Assembly (NCBI GenBank): GCA_030668465.1
Contig: DAOUTX010000031.1
Coordinates: 1-9,312, forward strand
Length of the DNA stretch: 9,312 bases
From: Atribacterota bacterium
GTDB lineage: Bacteria; Atribacterota; Phoenicimicrobiia; Phoenicimicrobiales; Phoenicimicrobiaceae
Direction of reading: 5' to 3'
A program made the position numbers and the translations under genes. Below, piece after piece: positions 1-6,703 of this stretch. Within the stretch, counting starts at the first letter, position 1; each line of letters starts with the position of its first letter. Under the pieces are notes generated by a model. It was not told where the DNA came from. It saw nothing but the letters and a program-made list of their open reading frames with translations, and searched no databases.

Positions 1-221
1 AAATAATCTATATTTACTTTTCCCACAACTGCAAAATCGTGGTTTCCGCCTATACATCTACAGCTTAAATCTTTTAACTTTTCGATGCAATAATTGGGAT
101 CAGCGCCATAACCAACAATATCTCCCAAACAAATAAATTCAACAATTTTTTTAATGATTTTCAAAACACTATTAATTGCTTCAGAATTACTATCAATATC
201 AGAAATTATTCCAATCAACAT
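1..221 (-). CDS. Metallophosphoesterase, calcineurin-like family (N-terminal part; runs off the left edge)
   Basis: The minus strand reads from an ATG at 221 through 73 full codons to the window edge with no stop. The protein begins with a beta strand and ISDIDSN, continues with a helix ending in a short hydrophobic stretch, then CLGDIVGYGADP (about residues 36-47) and GNHD (about 61-64). GD and GNHD are the second and third metal-binding blocks of calcineurin-like phosphoesterases, and the GDIVGYGxDP form is typical of small bacterial stand-alone members of that fold, which hydrolyse phosphodiesters or phosphomonoesters with two metal ions. The substrate cannot be told. The first block normally reads D-x-H, but here it is D-I-D, so one metal ligand is substituted. 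No strong Shine-Dalgarno site precedes the ATG; the frame stays open upstream only to a stop at 260-258. It follows the ATPase terminator in the same direction, so it is probably a separate transcription unit. Confidence 0.88.
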   Translation of the reverse strand, partial: MLIGIISDIDSNSEAINSVLKIIKKIVEFICLGDIVGYGADPNYCIEKLKDLSCRCIGGNHDFAVVGKVNIDY

Positions 222-336
222 CAATATACTTTTAAAATAAATGTATAAGAGAATATATTAAATAAATGACAGCAATAATTAATGATCTGTATATCTCCCC
301 TTTTCTTCTTGTATTAACTATTGCCTAATTTAAATA
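222..336. other. Intergenic region between the ATPase terminator and the phosphoesterase gene
   Basis: This AT-rich stretch has no ORF of note on either strand. On the minus strand it should hold the promoter of the phosphoesterase gene, since the upstream operon ends in a strong terminator. I find TTGCTG-like and TTATAC-like hexamers there, but no pair with proper spacing. A purine-rich run (AAGGGGAGA on the minus strand, near 295-303) looks like a Shine-Dalgarno site but has no start codon at a usable distance. I see no tRNA or riboswitch. Confidence 0.5.
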
Positions 337-371
337 AAAAAACGGTGTAATTATAATTTACACCGTTTTTT
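337..371 (-). terminator. Rho-independent terminator of the V-type ATPase operon
   Basis: Positions 337-350 and 358-371 form a perfect 14-bp inverted repeat around a 7-nt loop. The core is CGGTGTAA/TTACACCG, and the outer six pairs are A-T. On the minus-strand transcript the second arm runs into six or seven U residues, giving an intrinsic terminator. Because the flanks are A and T runs, the plus-strand reading also ends in a T run, so it could work in both directions; no plus-strand gene is seen that would need it. The stem begins inside the TAA stop codon of the subunit D gene (372-370). Confidence 0.92.
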
Positions 372-987
372 ATGCTCTTATAATTTCTTTAATTCGCATA
401 ATTGCTGAATTGGTCGATCTTGCCATTTCGTCTAATTTCATAGTAATAAATTTTATCGTTTCTTCTAAATCTGGAATTATTACATATTCTAATGCATTAA
501 CTCTTCGCCTGGTTTTTTCAATTTCATTGGCCAAAAGAGTTATTGATTTGTCTAATTCAGCTACTTTAAGCATTAGAGGTAATATCTCGTGATATTTTTT
601 TAAAGCACTATCAAGCTCAGCAGCAGTATCAACCAGGCTATATGAATAATACTTGCCCTCGCATTTAAATTTATATTGGGGAACATTTACACTCATTATA
701 TTTTTAAAAGATACTTCGGTTCTACTTTTTGCTTTCGGGAACATCAAGGTTTCTTCTAAAGTCATTTTGCTCATTAAAGAGGAAACACTGGAAAAAAAAG
801 TATAACATTTTAGAAGTTTTTCTTCTAATTCCTCCCTGACCTGGTGATTCTCTTTCGCTAGACGAACAAATACTTGAATTAATGCATCTCTCTTATCTTT
901 TAATAGTTTATATCCCCGTTTGGCGACAATTAATCTCTTTTTTAATCTAAGTAACTCCATTCGGTTTGGATTAATCTTTAATAGCAT
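370..987 (-). CDS. ntpD: V/A-type ATP synthase subunit D (central rotor shaft)
   Basis: Subunit D is the long coiled-coil shaft that turns inside the A3B3 head and, with subunit F, passes torque to the membrane ring. The 205-residue length is normal. The N-terminal family signature RMELLRLKKRL is at residues 9-19 and the C-terminal signature RRRVNALE at about 160-167. Long amphipathic helices at both ends would form the antiparallel coiled coil, with a shorter mixed region (about 75-120) between them. It is the last gene of the operon. Its ATG lies inside the subunit B gene (17-nt overlap, 971-987), and a GGAGGAT site at 1004-998 sits about 10-12 nt before it, slightly far. The TAA stop is built into the operon terminator. 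No truncation or odd residue seen. Confidence 0.97.
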   Translation of the reverse strand: MLLKINPNRMELLRLKKRLIVAKRGYKLLKDKRDALIQVFVRLAKENHQVREELEEKLLKCYTFFSSVSSLMSKMTLEETLMFPKAKSRTEVSFKNIMSVNVPQYKFKCEGKYYSYSLVDTAAELDSALKKYHEILPLMLKVAELDKSITLLANEIEKTRRRVNALEYVIIPDLEETIKFITMKLDEMARSTNSAIMRIKEIIRA

Positions 988-2383
988 TAATATTTTTATC
1001 CTCCGTGGTTATATCTGTTGGCAAGTATTTTTCTATAAATTTGTCTTTTATTCTTTTTAATTCTTCTTTTGGTAGGATTGTTAATAATTTCCATCCTATA
1101 TCTAAACTCTCTTCAATAGTCCTGTTTTCATCTTCACCCTGCTTAACAAAAACTTCCTCAAAATTGTCTGAGAGCTTAACATATTTCTTGTCTATTTCTG
1201 TTAATGCAGCTTCTCCCAAAATTACTGCTAATTCTTTAGCTTCCTTACCTCTTGCATAGGAAGCAAAAAGTTGATTCATGACATTTGCATGGTCTTCGCG
1301 TGTTTTATTTAATCCAATTCCCTTGTCTTTTAACCGAGACAAAGAAGGTAATACATTAATGGGAGGATAAATTCCTTTATGGTGCAATTCTCTTGATAGA
1401 ATTATCTGTCCTTCCGTAATATAACCGGTCAAGTCTGGTATGGGATGAGTTTTATCATCTTCTGGCATAGTTAAAATAGGAATTAAAGTAATTGTCCCCT
1501 TTTTTCCTTTTATTCTCCCGGCTCTCTCGTAGAGAGTGGCTAAATCTGTGTACAGATAACCGGGGTAACCACGTCTGCCAGGAACTTCTTTACGAGCCGC
1601 AGAAACTTCTCTTAAAGCTTCACAATAATTAGTCATATCAGTAAGTATTACCAGCACATGCATACCTTTTTCAAATGCTAAATACTCCGCACAAGTTAGA
1701 GCCATTCGGGGAGTTATAATTCTTTCTACTGCCGGGTTATTAGCTAAATTAATAAACATAACACTCTTCTCTATTGCCCCGGTTCTTCTAAAATCGCTTA
1801 TGAAAAAATTTGCTTCCTCAAAAGTAATTCCCATAGCGGCAAATACAACGGCAAATTTCTCCTCTTTTCCTAATACTTTTGACTGTCGCGCGATCTGGGA
1901 AGCAAGTTTTGCATGTGGTAATCCTGAACCAGAAAAGATGGGTAACTTTTGTCCTCTGACCAAGGTATTTAATACATCGATGGAAGAAATACCGGTTTGT
2001 ATAAAATTGTTAGGATAGTCTCGAGCATAAGGATTAATAGGATTTCCATTTATATCTAATTTTTTTTCAGCGATGATCTGAGGACCATCATCTATAGGTC
2101 TTCCCGAGCCATCAAATATTCTTCCCAAAACATCCAGAGAAATAGGCAATTCTATTACCTTACCTAAAAAACGAACCTGAGTATTTGAAACATCAACGCC
2201 CCTTGTTCCTTCAAATACCTGGACAACTGCCTTATCTTCAGTAATTTCAAGCACCTGTCCTCTTCTTATTTCTCCGGAAGATAGTTCTATCTCAACTAAT
2301 TCCTGATATTTTACATCGATTGTTTTTTCTACTACTATTAAAGGCCCAGCCACATCTGATATGGTTAAATATTCTTTAATCAT
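971..2383 (-). CDS. ntpB: V/A-type ATP synthase subunit B (non-catalytic head subunit)
   Basis: Subunit B alternates with A in the soluble A3B3 hexamer and contributes to the nucleotide sites at the A-B interfaces without hydrolysing ATP itself. The 470 residues show the beta-barrel start (TISDVAGPLIVVE, about 7-19), FDGSGRPIDDGP (90-101), and SGSGLPHAKLASQIARQ (151-167) at the place of the P-loop. That last motif lacks the GKT/S of a Walker A site, as expected for the non-catalytic subunit. ILTDMTNYCEALREVSAARKE (about 246-266) and the PSLSRL segment (about 346-351), with the Arg that reaches the neighbouring catalytic site, are present. A 23-nt gap separates it from subunit A. The start ATG has an AAGGGAAGGAG site (2405-2395 region) about 13 nt upstream, longer than ideal, but the N-terminus aligns with family members in memory, so I keep this start. 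Confidence 0.98.
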   Translation of the reverse strand: MIKEYLTISDVAGPLIVVEKTIDVKYQELVEIELSSGEIRRGQVLEITEDKAVVQVFEGTRGVDVSNTQVRFLGKVIELPISLDVLGRIFDGSGRPIDDGPQIIAEKKLDINGNPINPYARDYPNNFIQTGISSIDVLNTLVRGQKLPIFSGSGLPHAKLASQIARQSKVLGKEEKFAVVFAAMGITFEEANFFISDFRRTGAIEKSVMFINLANNPAVERIITPRMALTCAEYLAFEKGMHVLVILTDMTNYCEALREVSAARKEVPGRRGYPGYLYTDLATLYERAGRIKGKKGTITLIPILTMPEDDKTHPIPDLTGYITEGQIILSRELHHKGIYPPINVLPSLSRLKDKGIGLNKTREDHANVMNQLFASYARGKEAKELAVILGEAALTEIDKKYVKLSDNFEEVFVKQGEDENRTIEESLDIGWKLLTILPKEELKRIKDKFIEKYLPTDITTEDKNINAIKD

Positions 2384-2406
2384 CTTGCTATATTTTCTCC
2401 TTCCCT

Positions 2407-4161
2407 TTAATCGGTTGTTGAACTAATTTGGGATATTATTTCTTTTTCAATTTCATTAAATGTTTTCAGGTTTTTTTCTTCTATATATTTGGCTCTAATT
2501 ATTTTTGCTTTGACTGGCAAAGCATTTATTTTTTCTATAGTCACTCCGTCTTCAATTACTTTTTCAGCATTTTCGTGAAACATCATAATTAGTTTTAAAA
2601 TAAGGAATTGCTTTTTTGTGGAACAGTATGCATCAGTACTATCAAAGGCATCTTGAAGTAGAAAATCCTCTCTGATAGATCTTGCTGTTTCCAATACTAA
2701 TTTTTCATGAGTTGACAGGGCATCAACACCTACTAATCTTACAATTTCTTCTAATTCCGCTTCTTCCTGAAGTAAGGCCATGGATTTATTCCGTAACTCC
2801 ATATATTCTTCCCCAATTTTTTTATTGTAATATTCTGTTAGCCCGGACAGGTAAAGAGAATAACTTGTTAGCCAATCTATTGCGGGAAAATGCCGTTTGT
2901 AGGCTAATCTATCTTGTAAGCTCCAGAAAACTTGAACAGTACGTAAAGTATTTTGAGTAACCGGCTCGGATAGATCTCCTCCTGGCGGTGATACCGCACC
3001 GACAATACTTAATGTTCCCTCCTTATCATCACTGCCAAGACATTTTGCTCTTCCGGATCTTTCGTAAAAACTTGAAATTCGAGTACCTAAATAAGCAGGA
3101 AATCCTTCTTCTCCAGGCATCTCTTCCAACCTGCCTGATATTTCGCGCATTGCTTCTGCCCAACGAGAAGTTGAATCAGCAATAAGCGCAACATTGTATC
3201 CCATATCTCGATAGTATTCCGCAATAGTTATACCGGTATAAACAGAGGCTTCACGAGCTGCTACTGGCATATTGGAAGTATTGGCAATTAAGATAGTTCT
3301 TTCCATTAATGGTTTTCCGGAATAAGGGTCAATTAATTCCGGAAATTCTAACAAAACATCGGTCATTTCATTACCTCTTTCGCCACATCCGATAAAGAGA
3401 ATGATTTCTGCGTTACACCATTTGGATATCTGATGTTGTACTACAGTCTTTCCACTGCCAAAAGGACCTGGTATACACGCTGTTCCCCCTTTGGTTATGG
3501 GGAATAACATATCTATTGTCCTTTGTCCGGTAATTAATGGTTCAATGGGAGGTAACTTTTTCTTAAAGGGTCTTGGTTCTCTAACTGGCCATTTTTGTAA
3601 CATTTTAATTTCGTGAATTGAACCTTCTTGATCTTTTATTAGAGCGATAGTATCTGTAACCGTAAATTTATCTTTATATATTTCTTTGATTTCACCCTGA
3701 ATTCCGTAAGGGATCATAATTTTCTGTTTAACGACACTGCTTTCCTGGACACTGCCTATAATATCACCGGATATTACTTTATCTCCCTTTTTGGAAGTTG
3801 GTTCAAAGTCCCATTTCTTTTTTCTATCAACAGCATAAGCTTCTGCTCCTCTGGTAATAAAATTTCCGCTAGTTGACTTTAATATATCCAAAGGTCTTTG
3901 AATACCATCGTAAATTGATGAGATAAGGCCAGGACCTAATTCCACGCTTAGGGGCATATCAGTAGAAAAAACTGGTTCTCCAGGACCGATTCCCGAAGTT
4001 TCCTCATAAACTTGTATAGTGGCTAAATCTTTATTTAGTTCAATTATTTCGCCAATTAATTTCTGACCACTGACTTTTACCACATCATACATCTTGGCAT
4101 TTTTTAATCCACTGGCTACTACTACCGGTCCGGCAACTTTAATTATTTTCGCTGTTTCCAT
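2407..4161 (-). CDS. ntpA: V/A-type ATP synthase catalytic subunit A
   Basis: This is the catalytic subunit that makes or hydrolyses ATP at the A-B interfaces. Visible in order: N-terminal barrel (GPVVVASGL, 11-19); the extra 'bulge' domain of V/A-type A subunits (about 110-195), absent from F-type beta subunits; Walker A GPFGSGKT (232-239); GCGERGNE (258-265) with catalytic Glu261; Walker B region ALIADSTSRW (325-334); and SPPGGDLSEPVTQ (391-403). All key residues are intact. The P-loop has Ser where vacuolar enzymes carry a redox-sensitive Cys. Its 584 residues are normal length with no intein, although this gene hosts inteins in some archaea and yeasts. The ATG overlaps the subunit F stop by one base (TAATG) and has an AGAGGT site 6 nt upstream (4173-4168). 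Confidence 0.99.
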   Translation of the reverse strand: METAKIIKVAGPVVVASGLKNAKMYDVVKVSGQKLIGEIIELNKDLATIQVYEETSGIGPGEPVFSTDMPLSVELGPGLISSIYDGIQRPLDILKSTSGNFITRGAEAYAVDRKKKWDFEPTSKKGDKVISGDIIGSVQESSVVKQKIMIPYGIQGEIKEIYKDKFTVTDTIALIKDQEGSIHEIKMLQKWPVREPRPFKKKLPPIEPLITGQRTIDMLFPITKGGTACIPGPFGSGKTVVQHQISKWCNAEIILFIGCGERGNEMTDVLLEFPELIDPYSGKPLMERTILIANTSNMPVAAREASVYTGITIAEYYRDMGYNVALIADSTSRWAEAMREISGRLEEMPGEEGFPAYLGTRISSFYERSGRAKCLGSDDKEGTLSIVGAVSPPGGDLSEPVTQNTLRTVQVFWSLQDRLAYKRHFPAIDWLTSYSLYLSGLTEYYNKKIGEEYMELRNKSMALLQEEAELEEIVRLVGVDALSTHEKLVLETARSIREDFLLQDAFDSTDAYCSTKKQFLILKLIMMFHENAEKVIEDGVTIEKINALPVKAKIIRAKYIEEKNLKTFNEIEKEIISQISSTTD

Positions 4162-4487
4162 TATTCTACCTCTTTTCTAAATAAAATATCTGTTCCTATG
4201 GCTTTTTCTATATTTTTCCTTAATATTTTTAATCCTAAATATTTCTTTTCTAATTTACTGGGTATTATGGTTAAACTTACAAAAGATGTTTTTTGTAATT
4301 TTTCTATTTCTTCAAATATTTGACAGGCTATCTCTTCAGTTACAAATATCGCTGCATATTCTGCTTTTACTAATTTATTTAATATTTCTACAGCTTCTTC
4401 CTTCTTGTTTGTGGGGAATAAAGAAACACCAAGTAATTTAAAGCCGATTATCGTGTCTCTATCCCCCATTAAAGCAATTTTATACAT
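4161..4487 (-). CDS. ntpG: V/A-type ATP synthase subunit F (central stalk; NtpG in Enterococcus naming)
   Basis: Subunit F is a small Rossmann-like protein that binds the rotor shaft (subunit D) below the head. From the chosen ATG the product is 108 residues, the usual size. It starts MYKIALMGDRDTIIGFKLLG, a close match to the family N-terminus (beta strand, GDxD, GF-x-LLG). It continues with a strand reading YAAIFVTEEIA and a C-terminal helix containing IEKAIGTDIL. An upstream in-frame GTG at 4496 would add three residues; the family pattern argues for the ATG at 4487. This ATG overlaps the end of the subunit C gene by 8 nt and has only a weak purine run upstream, so translation is probably coupled to that of subunit C. 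It ends in TAATG shared with subunit A. Confidence 0.95.
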   Translation of the reverse strand: MYKIALMGDRDTIIGFKLLGVSLFPTNKKEEAVEILNKLVKAEYAAIFVTEEIACQIFEEIEKLQKTSFVSLTIIPSKLEKKYLGLKILRKNIEKAIGTDILFRKEVE

Positions 4488-5535
4488 ATGTATCACGTAC
4501 TCTTTCTTTGATTTTATCAGGAGATAGGTTGTTTAACTTACCCGATATTATTATTCTAATATTTTTTATGTCGTTTTCTTTCGCGGTAACGAATCCTGCC
4601 AATGGTTCAATTCCAAAGGTAATATATTTTCCTATTTTTAAAAAATTTAGAATAAAATTATCACTTAACTTTTCCAATTCCATTAAGGAATTATTTTTTT
4701 GAAAGTAATTTACTCCCAGTTCAATTATATCTTTATAATCAGTGTATATAAGTTTTTCAAACCAGGAAGATAAAGGAGAATCATATATTTCTACTATATT
4801 TTCTGCCTTAAAATCACCTTCAGGAATTAAAAACTCTTTGGTAAAAGACTTTTTCTCCCCTCTTATCTTTGCCCTGATGCAATTAATTATATTATTGAGA
4901 TCAATATTTATTTTAATAAATCTTTTCAAAAAAAGTTCTTCTGCTTCAATTATTTCTACTTCTTTAATTTTATTAAATAACATAATGTATCTTTCTTTGT
5001 CCAAAACAAAATCTATAATCTCAGGGTCTTTTAGTTTGTTATATTCCGAGCAAGTTTTTTTGATTAGAAACTCAAAAGAATCGGGAATATCTTCATATTT
5101 TTCTTCTTTAATCGCCAAATTAAGTTTTTCTACATCAATGGTACCAATTGGTGAAACTAATTTATCAGAAAATTCTTGTTCTAAATATTTCGATTTTATA
5201 AGTATCTTGATATTGTGGAAATCATACTTGGATGCGAAGGTGAAATAAAGAAAATTAAAAGTAGAAACTTTAGAGATATTTTTTATTATGTCATAAGCGT
5301 GTAATAGTTCTTGATTTAATGAATCCTCAAAATCTAAAGGATTATTAAGATCAAAAGAATAATCATTTAAATCACTTTCCATCAATATTTTTAAAGCAGA
5401 TGCGATATCACTCGATTTTATCATTCTGTCTAATATATCTTTATTTAATAATCCCTTTTCTAAGTTCCTTATTCTTCCAACGGCAAAAGCATATTCTTCT
5501 TGATTATTAGTATCTGCGGTAAAGTATTTAAACAT
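4480..5535 (-). CDS. ntpC: V/A-type ATP synthase subunit C (AC39/d family stalk-to-ring coupler)
   Basis: Subunit C is the funnel-shaped helical protein that sits on the K ring and receives the foot of the D-F stalk; it is related to eukaryotic subunit d (Vma6). The product from the chosen start is 351 residues, typical for bacteria. The N-terminus carries YAFAVGRIRNLEKGLL (about 15-30) followed by an LKILMESD segment, the recurring pattern of this family, and the rest is helix-rich and Lys/Glu/Ile-rich with no catalytic motif expected. The open frame reaches a TTG at 5565, but the ATG at 5535 has a strong AGGAAGGA site (5549-5542) 6 nt upstream, which lies inside the longer version, so I take 5535. 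It follows subunit E after a 50-nt gap and overlaps subunit F by 8 nt. The family diverges fast, so the call rests partly on operon position. Confidence 0.95.
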   Translation of the reverse strand: MFKYFTADTNNQEEYAFAVGRIRNLEKGLLNKDILDRMIKSSDIASALKILMESDLNDYSFDLNNPLDFEDSLNQELLHAYDIIKNISKVSTFNFLYFTFASKYDFHNIKILIKSKYLEQEFSDKLVSPIGTIDVEKLNLAIKEEKYEDIPDSFEFLIKKTCSEYNKLKDPEIIDFVLDKERYIMLFNKIKEVEIIEAEELFLKRFIKINIDLNNIINCIRAKIRGEKKSFTKEFLIPEGDFKAENIVEIYDSPLSSWFEKLIYTDYKDIIELGVNYFQKNNSLMELEKLSDNFILNFLKIGKYITFGIEPLAGFVTAKENDIKNIRIIISGKLNNLSPDKIKERVRDTYV

Positions 5536-5585
5536 TAATAATCCTTCCTCATTAAAAATGCGCAATAAATATTATTGTGAATATG

Positions 5586-6182
5586 TTAATCAAATAAAAT
5601 TTTGCTTATTTGCATTTCTGATTCTTCCCGAACGTCTTTTAATAATAATTCTAATGAAATATTTTTCCTTATCTTGCCAGAACCGATAATTACTCCACCT
5701 TTTATCGTAAGGTAAGAGCAGGATAATTTTAATACGCCCTTTTCTCCTTTAGATTTTAGCTCTTCATTTATATCTTCTATAAAACTTTGGGATATTTTTC
5801 TCTGGTCTGAAGACCCAATAAAAATAGTTTCATCGCCTATTTCAATATTATCTAATATCAATTTTTTTATAAAATTATGATATTCTTTATCATTTAATTT
5901 CAAAATAATTTCTAAAGCTTTATCAAAAACATCTTCAATAATTTTTTGTTTTTCCAATAGAATAGTCTTTTTTGCCTTTAAATTAGCCTCGGTTAATATT
6001 TTACTCTTTTTTAAGGTTACTTCTTGTTTATTTTTATATAATATTATATTTTTGATATTGTTTGCTTCCTTTTCGCCTTTTTTTATAATATTATTTGCAT
6101 TATCTTCAGCTTGAGCAATAATTTTTTCTGCTTGAATCCTAGCATCAGATATAATTTTATCATTTATATCTTTAATAGTCAT
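5586..6182 (-). CDS. ntpE: V/A-type ATP synthase subunit E (peripheral stalk)
   Basis: Subunit E pairs with the H/G-type coiled coil to form the peripheral stalks that hold the A3B3 head against rotation. The 198 residues fall into two parts: a long charged helix (about 1-95) rich in Ala, Lys, Glu and Ile with repeats such as IIAQAEDNANNIIKKGEKEA, and a C-terminal globular domain (about 100-198) with strands such as ETIFIGSS and the glycine-rich KGGVIIGSGKIRKN, which binds the top of the head. Both match the vATP-synt_E family. Its ATG lies 15 nt after the subunit K stop. An AAGGA site (6197-6193) lies 10 nt upstream, abutting the K stop codon, a somewhat long spacing. Confidence 0.96.
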   Translation of the reverse strand: MTIKDINDKIISDARIQAEKIIAQAEDNANNIIKKGEKEANNIKNIILYKNKQEVTLKKSKILTEANLKAKKTILLEKQKIIEDVFDKALEIILKLNDKEYHNFIKKLILDNIEIGDETIFIGSSDQRKISQSFIEDINEELKSKGEKGVLKLSCSYLTIKGGVIIGSGKIRKNISLELLLKDVREESEMQISKILFD

Positions 6183-6197
6183 ATAATATTCGTCCTT

Positions 6198-6674
6198 TTA
6201 TAGAGTTATACCGTTAAAAAGTAACAGGGAAGCCAATAAAGAAAATACAGCATAGGTTTCTACCATGGTAACCATTACTATTGCTTTACCGATTCCTTCC
6301 GGATTTCTAGCAGCTAATCCTATGGCTGCAGCAGCAGTTTTCCCCTGATACCACCCGGAGAAAAAGCCAACTATGCCTACCGGTATGCAAGAAAAAAATA
6401 TCTGCATTCCCTGATCCAGGGTTATAGGAATGGGAGACCCTCCGAGAATTCCTGTTTTCATCAATACCCAAAATCCAACCAATAAGCCATAAATGCCTTG
6501 TGTGCCCGGAAAGGCTTGTAAAAACAATACTAAACCAAATTTTTCCGGTTCTTCAGTTAATACTCCTATACCAGCAGCTCCGGCTATACCTACTCCGATA
6601 CCAGAACCGGAACAAGCCAAACCTATAGCTGTTGCAGAACCTAAAAACGCAATTACTATTCCTTGTGTAATCAT
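6198..6674 (-). CDS. ntpK: V/A-type ATP synthase subunit K (membrane ring proteolipid, probable Na+-binding type)
   Basis: Subunit K forms the rotating membrane ring that carries the coupling ion. The 158 residues make two helical hairpins (membrane helices at about 5-33, 47-72, 89-115 and 128-155), the 16-kDa duplicated form found in Enterococcus hirae and eukaryotes rather than the 8-kDa form. Glycine-rich packing faces are clear in helix 1 (GSGIGVGIAGAAGIG). The ion-site residues of the E. hirae Na+ ring can be matched: PGTQ (56-59) gives Thr58 and Gln59, WYQGK gives Gln110, and MVETYA gives the ion-carrying Glu139. The first hairpin has no acidic ring residue of its own, so there is one ion site per hairpin pair. 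A consensus AGGAGGG site (6685-6679) precedes the ATG closely, consistent with the high copy number this subunit needs. Confidence 0.98.
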   Translation of the reverse strand: MITQGIVIAFLGSATAIGLACSGSGIGVGIAGAAGIGVLTEEPEKFGLVLFLQAFPGTQGIYGLLVGFWVLMKTGILGGSPIPITLDQGMQIFFSCIPVGIVGFFSGWYQGKTAAAAIGLAARNPEGIGKAIVMVTMVETYAVFSLLASLLLFNGITL

Positions 6675-6678
6675 ATTT

Positions 6679-6685
6679 CCCTCCT
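6679..6685 (-). promoter_or_regulatory. Strong Shine-Dalgarno site of the ring subunit gene
   Basis: AGGAGGG on the minus strand with about 5 nt between AGGAGG and the ATG at 6674. It is the closest to consensus with good spacing in the operon; the others are shorter (AGAGGT for A, AAGGA for E) or farther away (B, D), and F has almost none. This fits translational tuning of ring subunit output, which is an inference. Confidence 0.8.
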
Positions 6686-6703
6686 ATTTCTAATTAATAT
6701 TTC

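Noticed and set aside
222..336. Riboswitch or small RNA gene before the phosphoesterase
   Set aside because: The stretch is AT-rich with no stable paired elements or recognisable conserved core.
2407..4161. Intein or large insertion in the catalytic subunit A
   Set aside because: Its 584 residues run without interruption through the P-loop and neighbouring motifs; the extra segment before the P-loop is the normal bulge domain of this family.
4742..5248. A 168-codon plus-strand open frame opposite subunit C
   Set aside because: It lies antisense to a well-supported gene, its product is a Ser/Ile/Leu-rich string typical of the reverse of a Lys/Glu-rich gene, and it has no recognisable domain.
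5536..5585. Possible internal promoter or processing hairpin between subunits E and C (TTCACA, TTTAAT, and the 6-bp palindrome CAATAA/TTATTG at 5563-5577)
   Set aside because: The hexamers are weak and about 19 bp apart, the palindrome is all but one pair A-T, and such matches are expected by chance in DNA of this composition.
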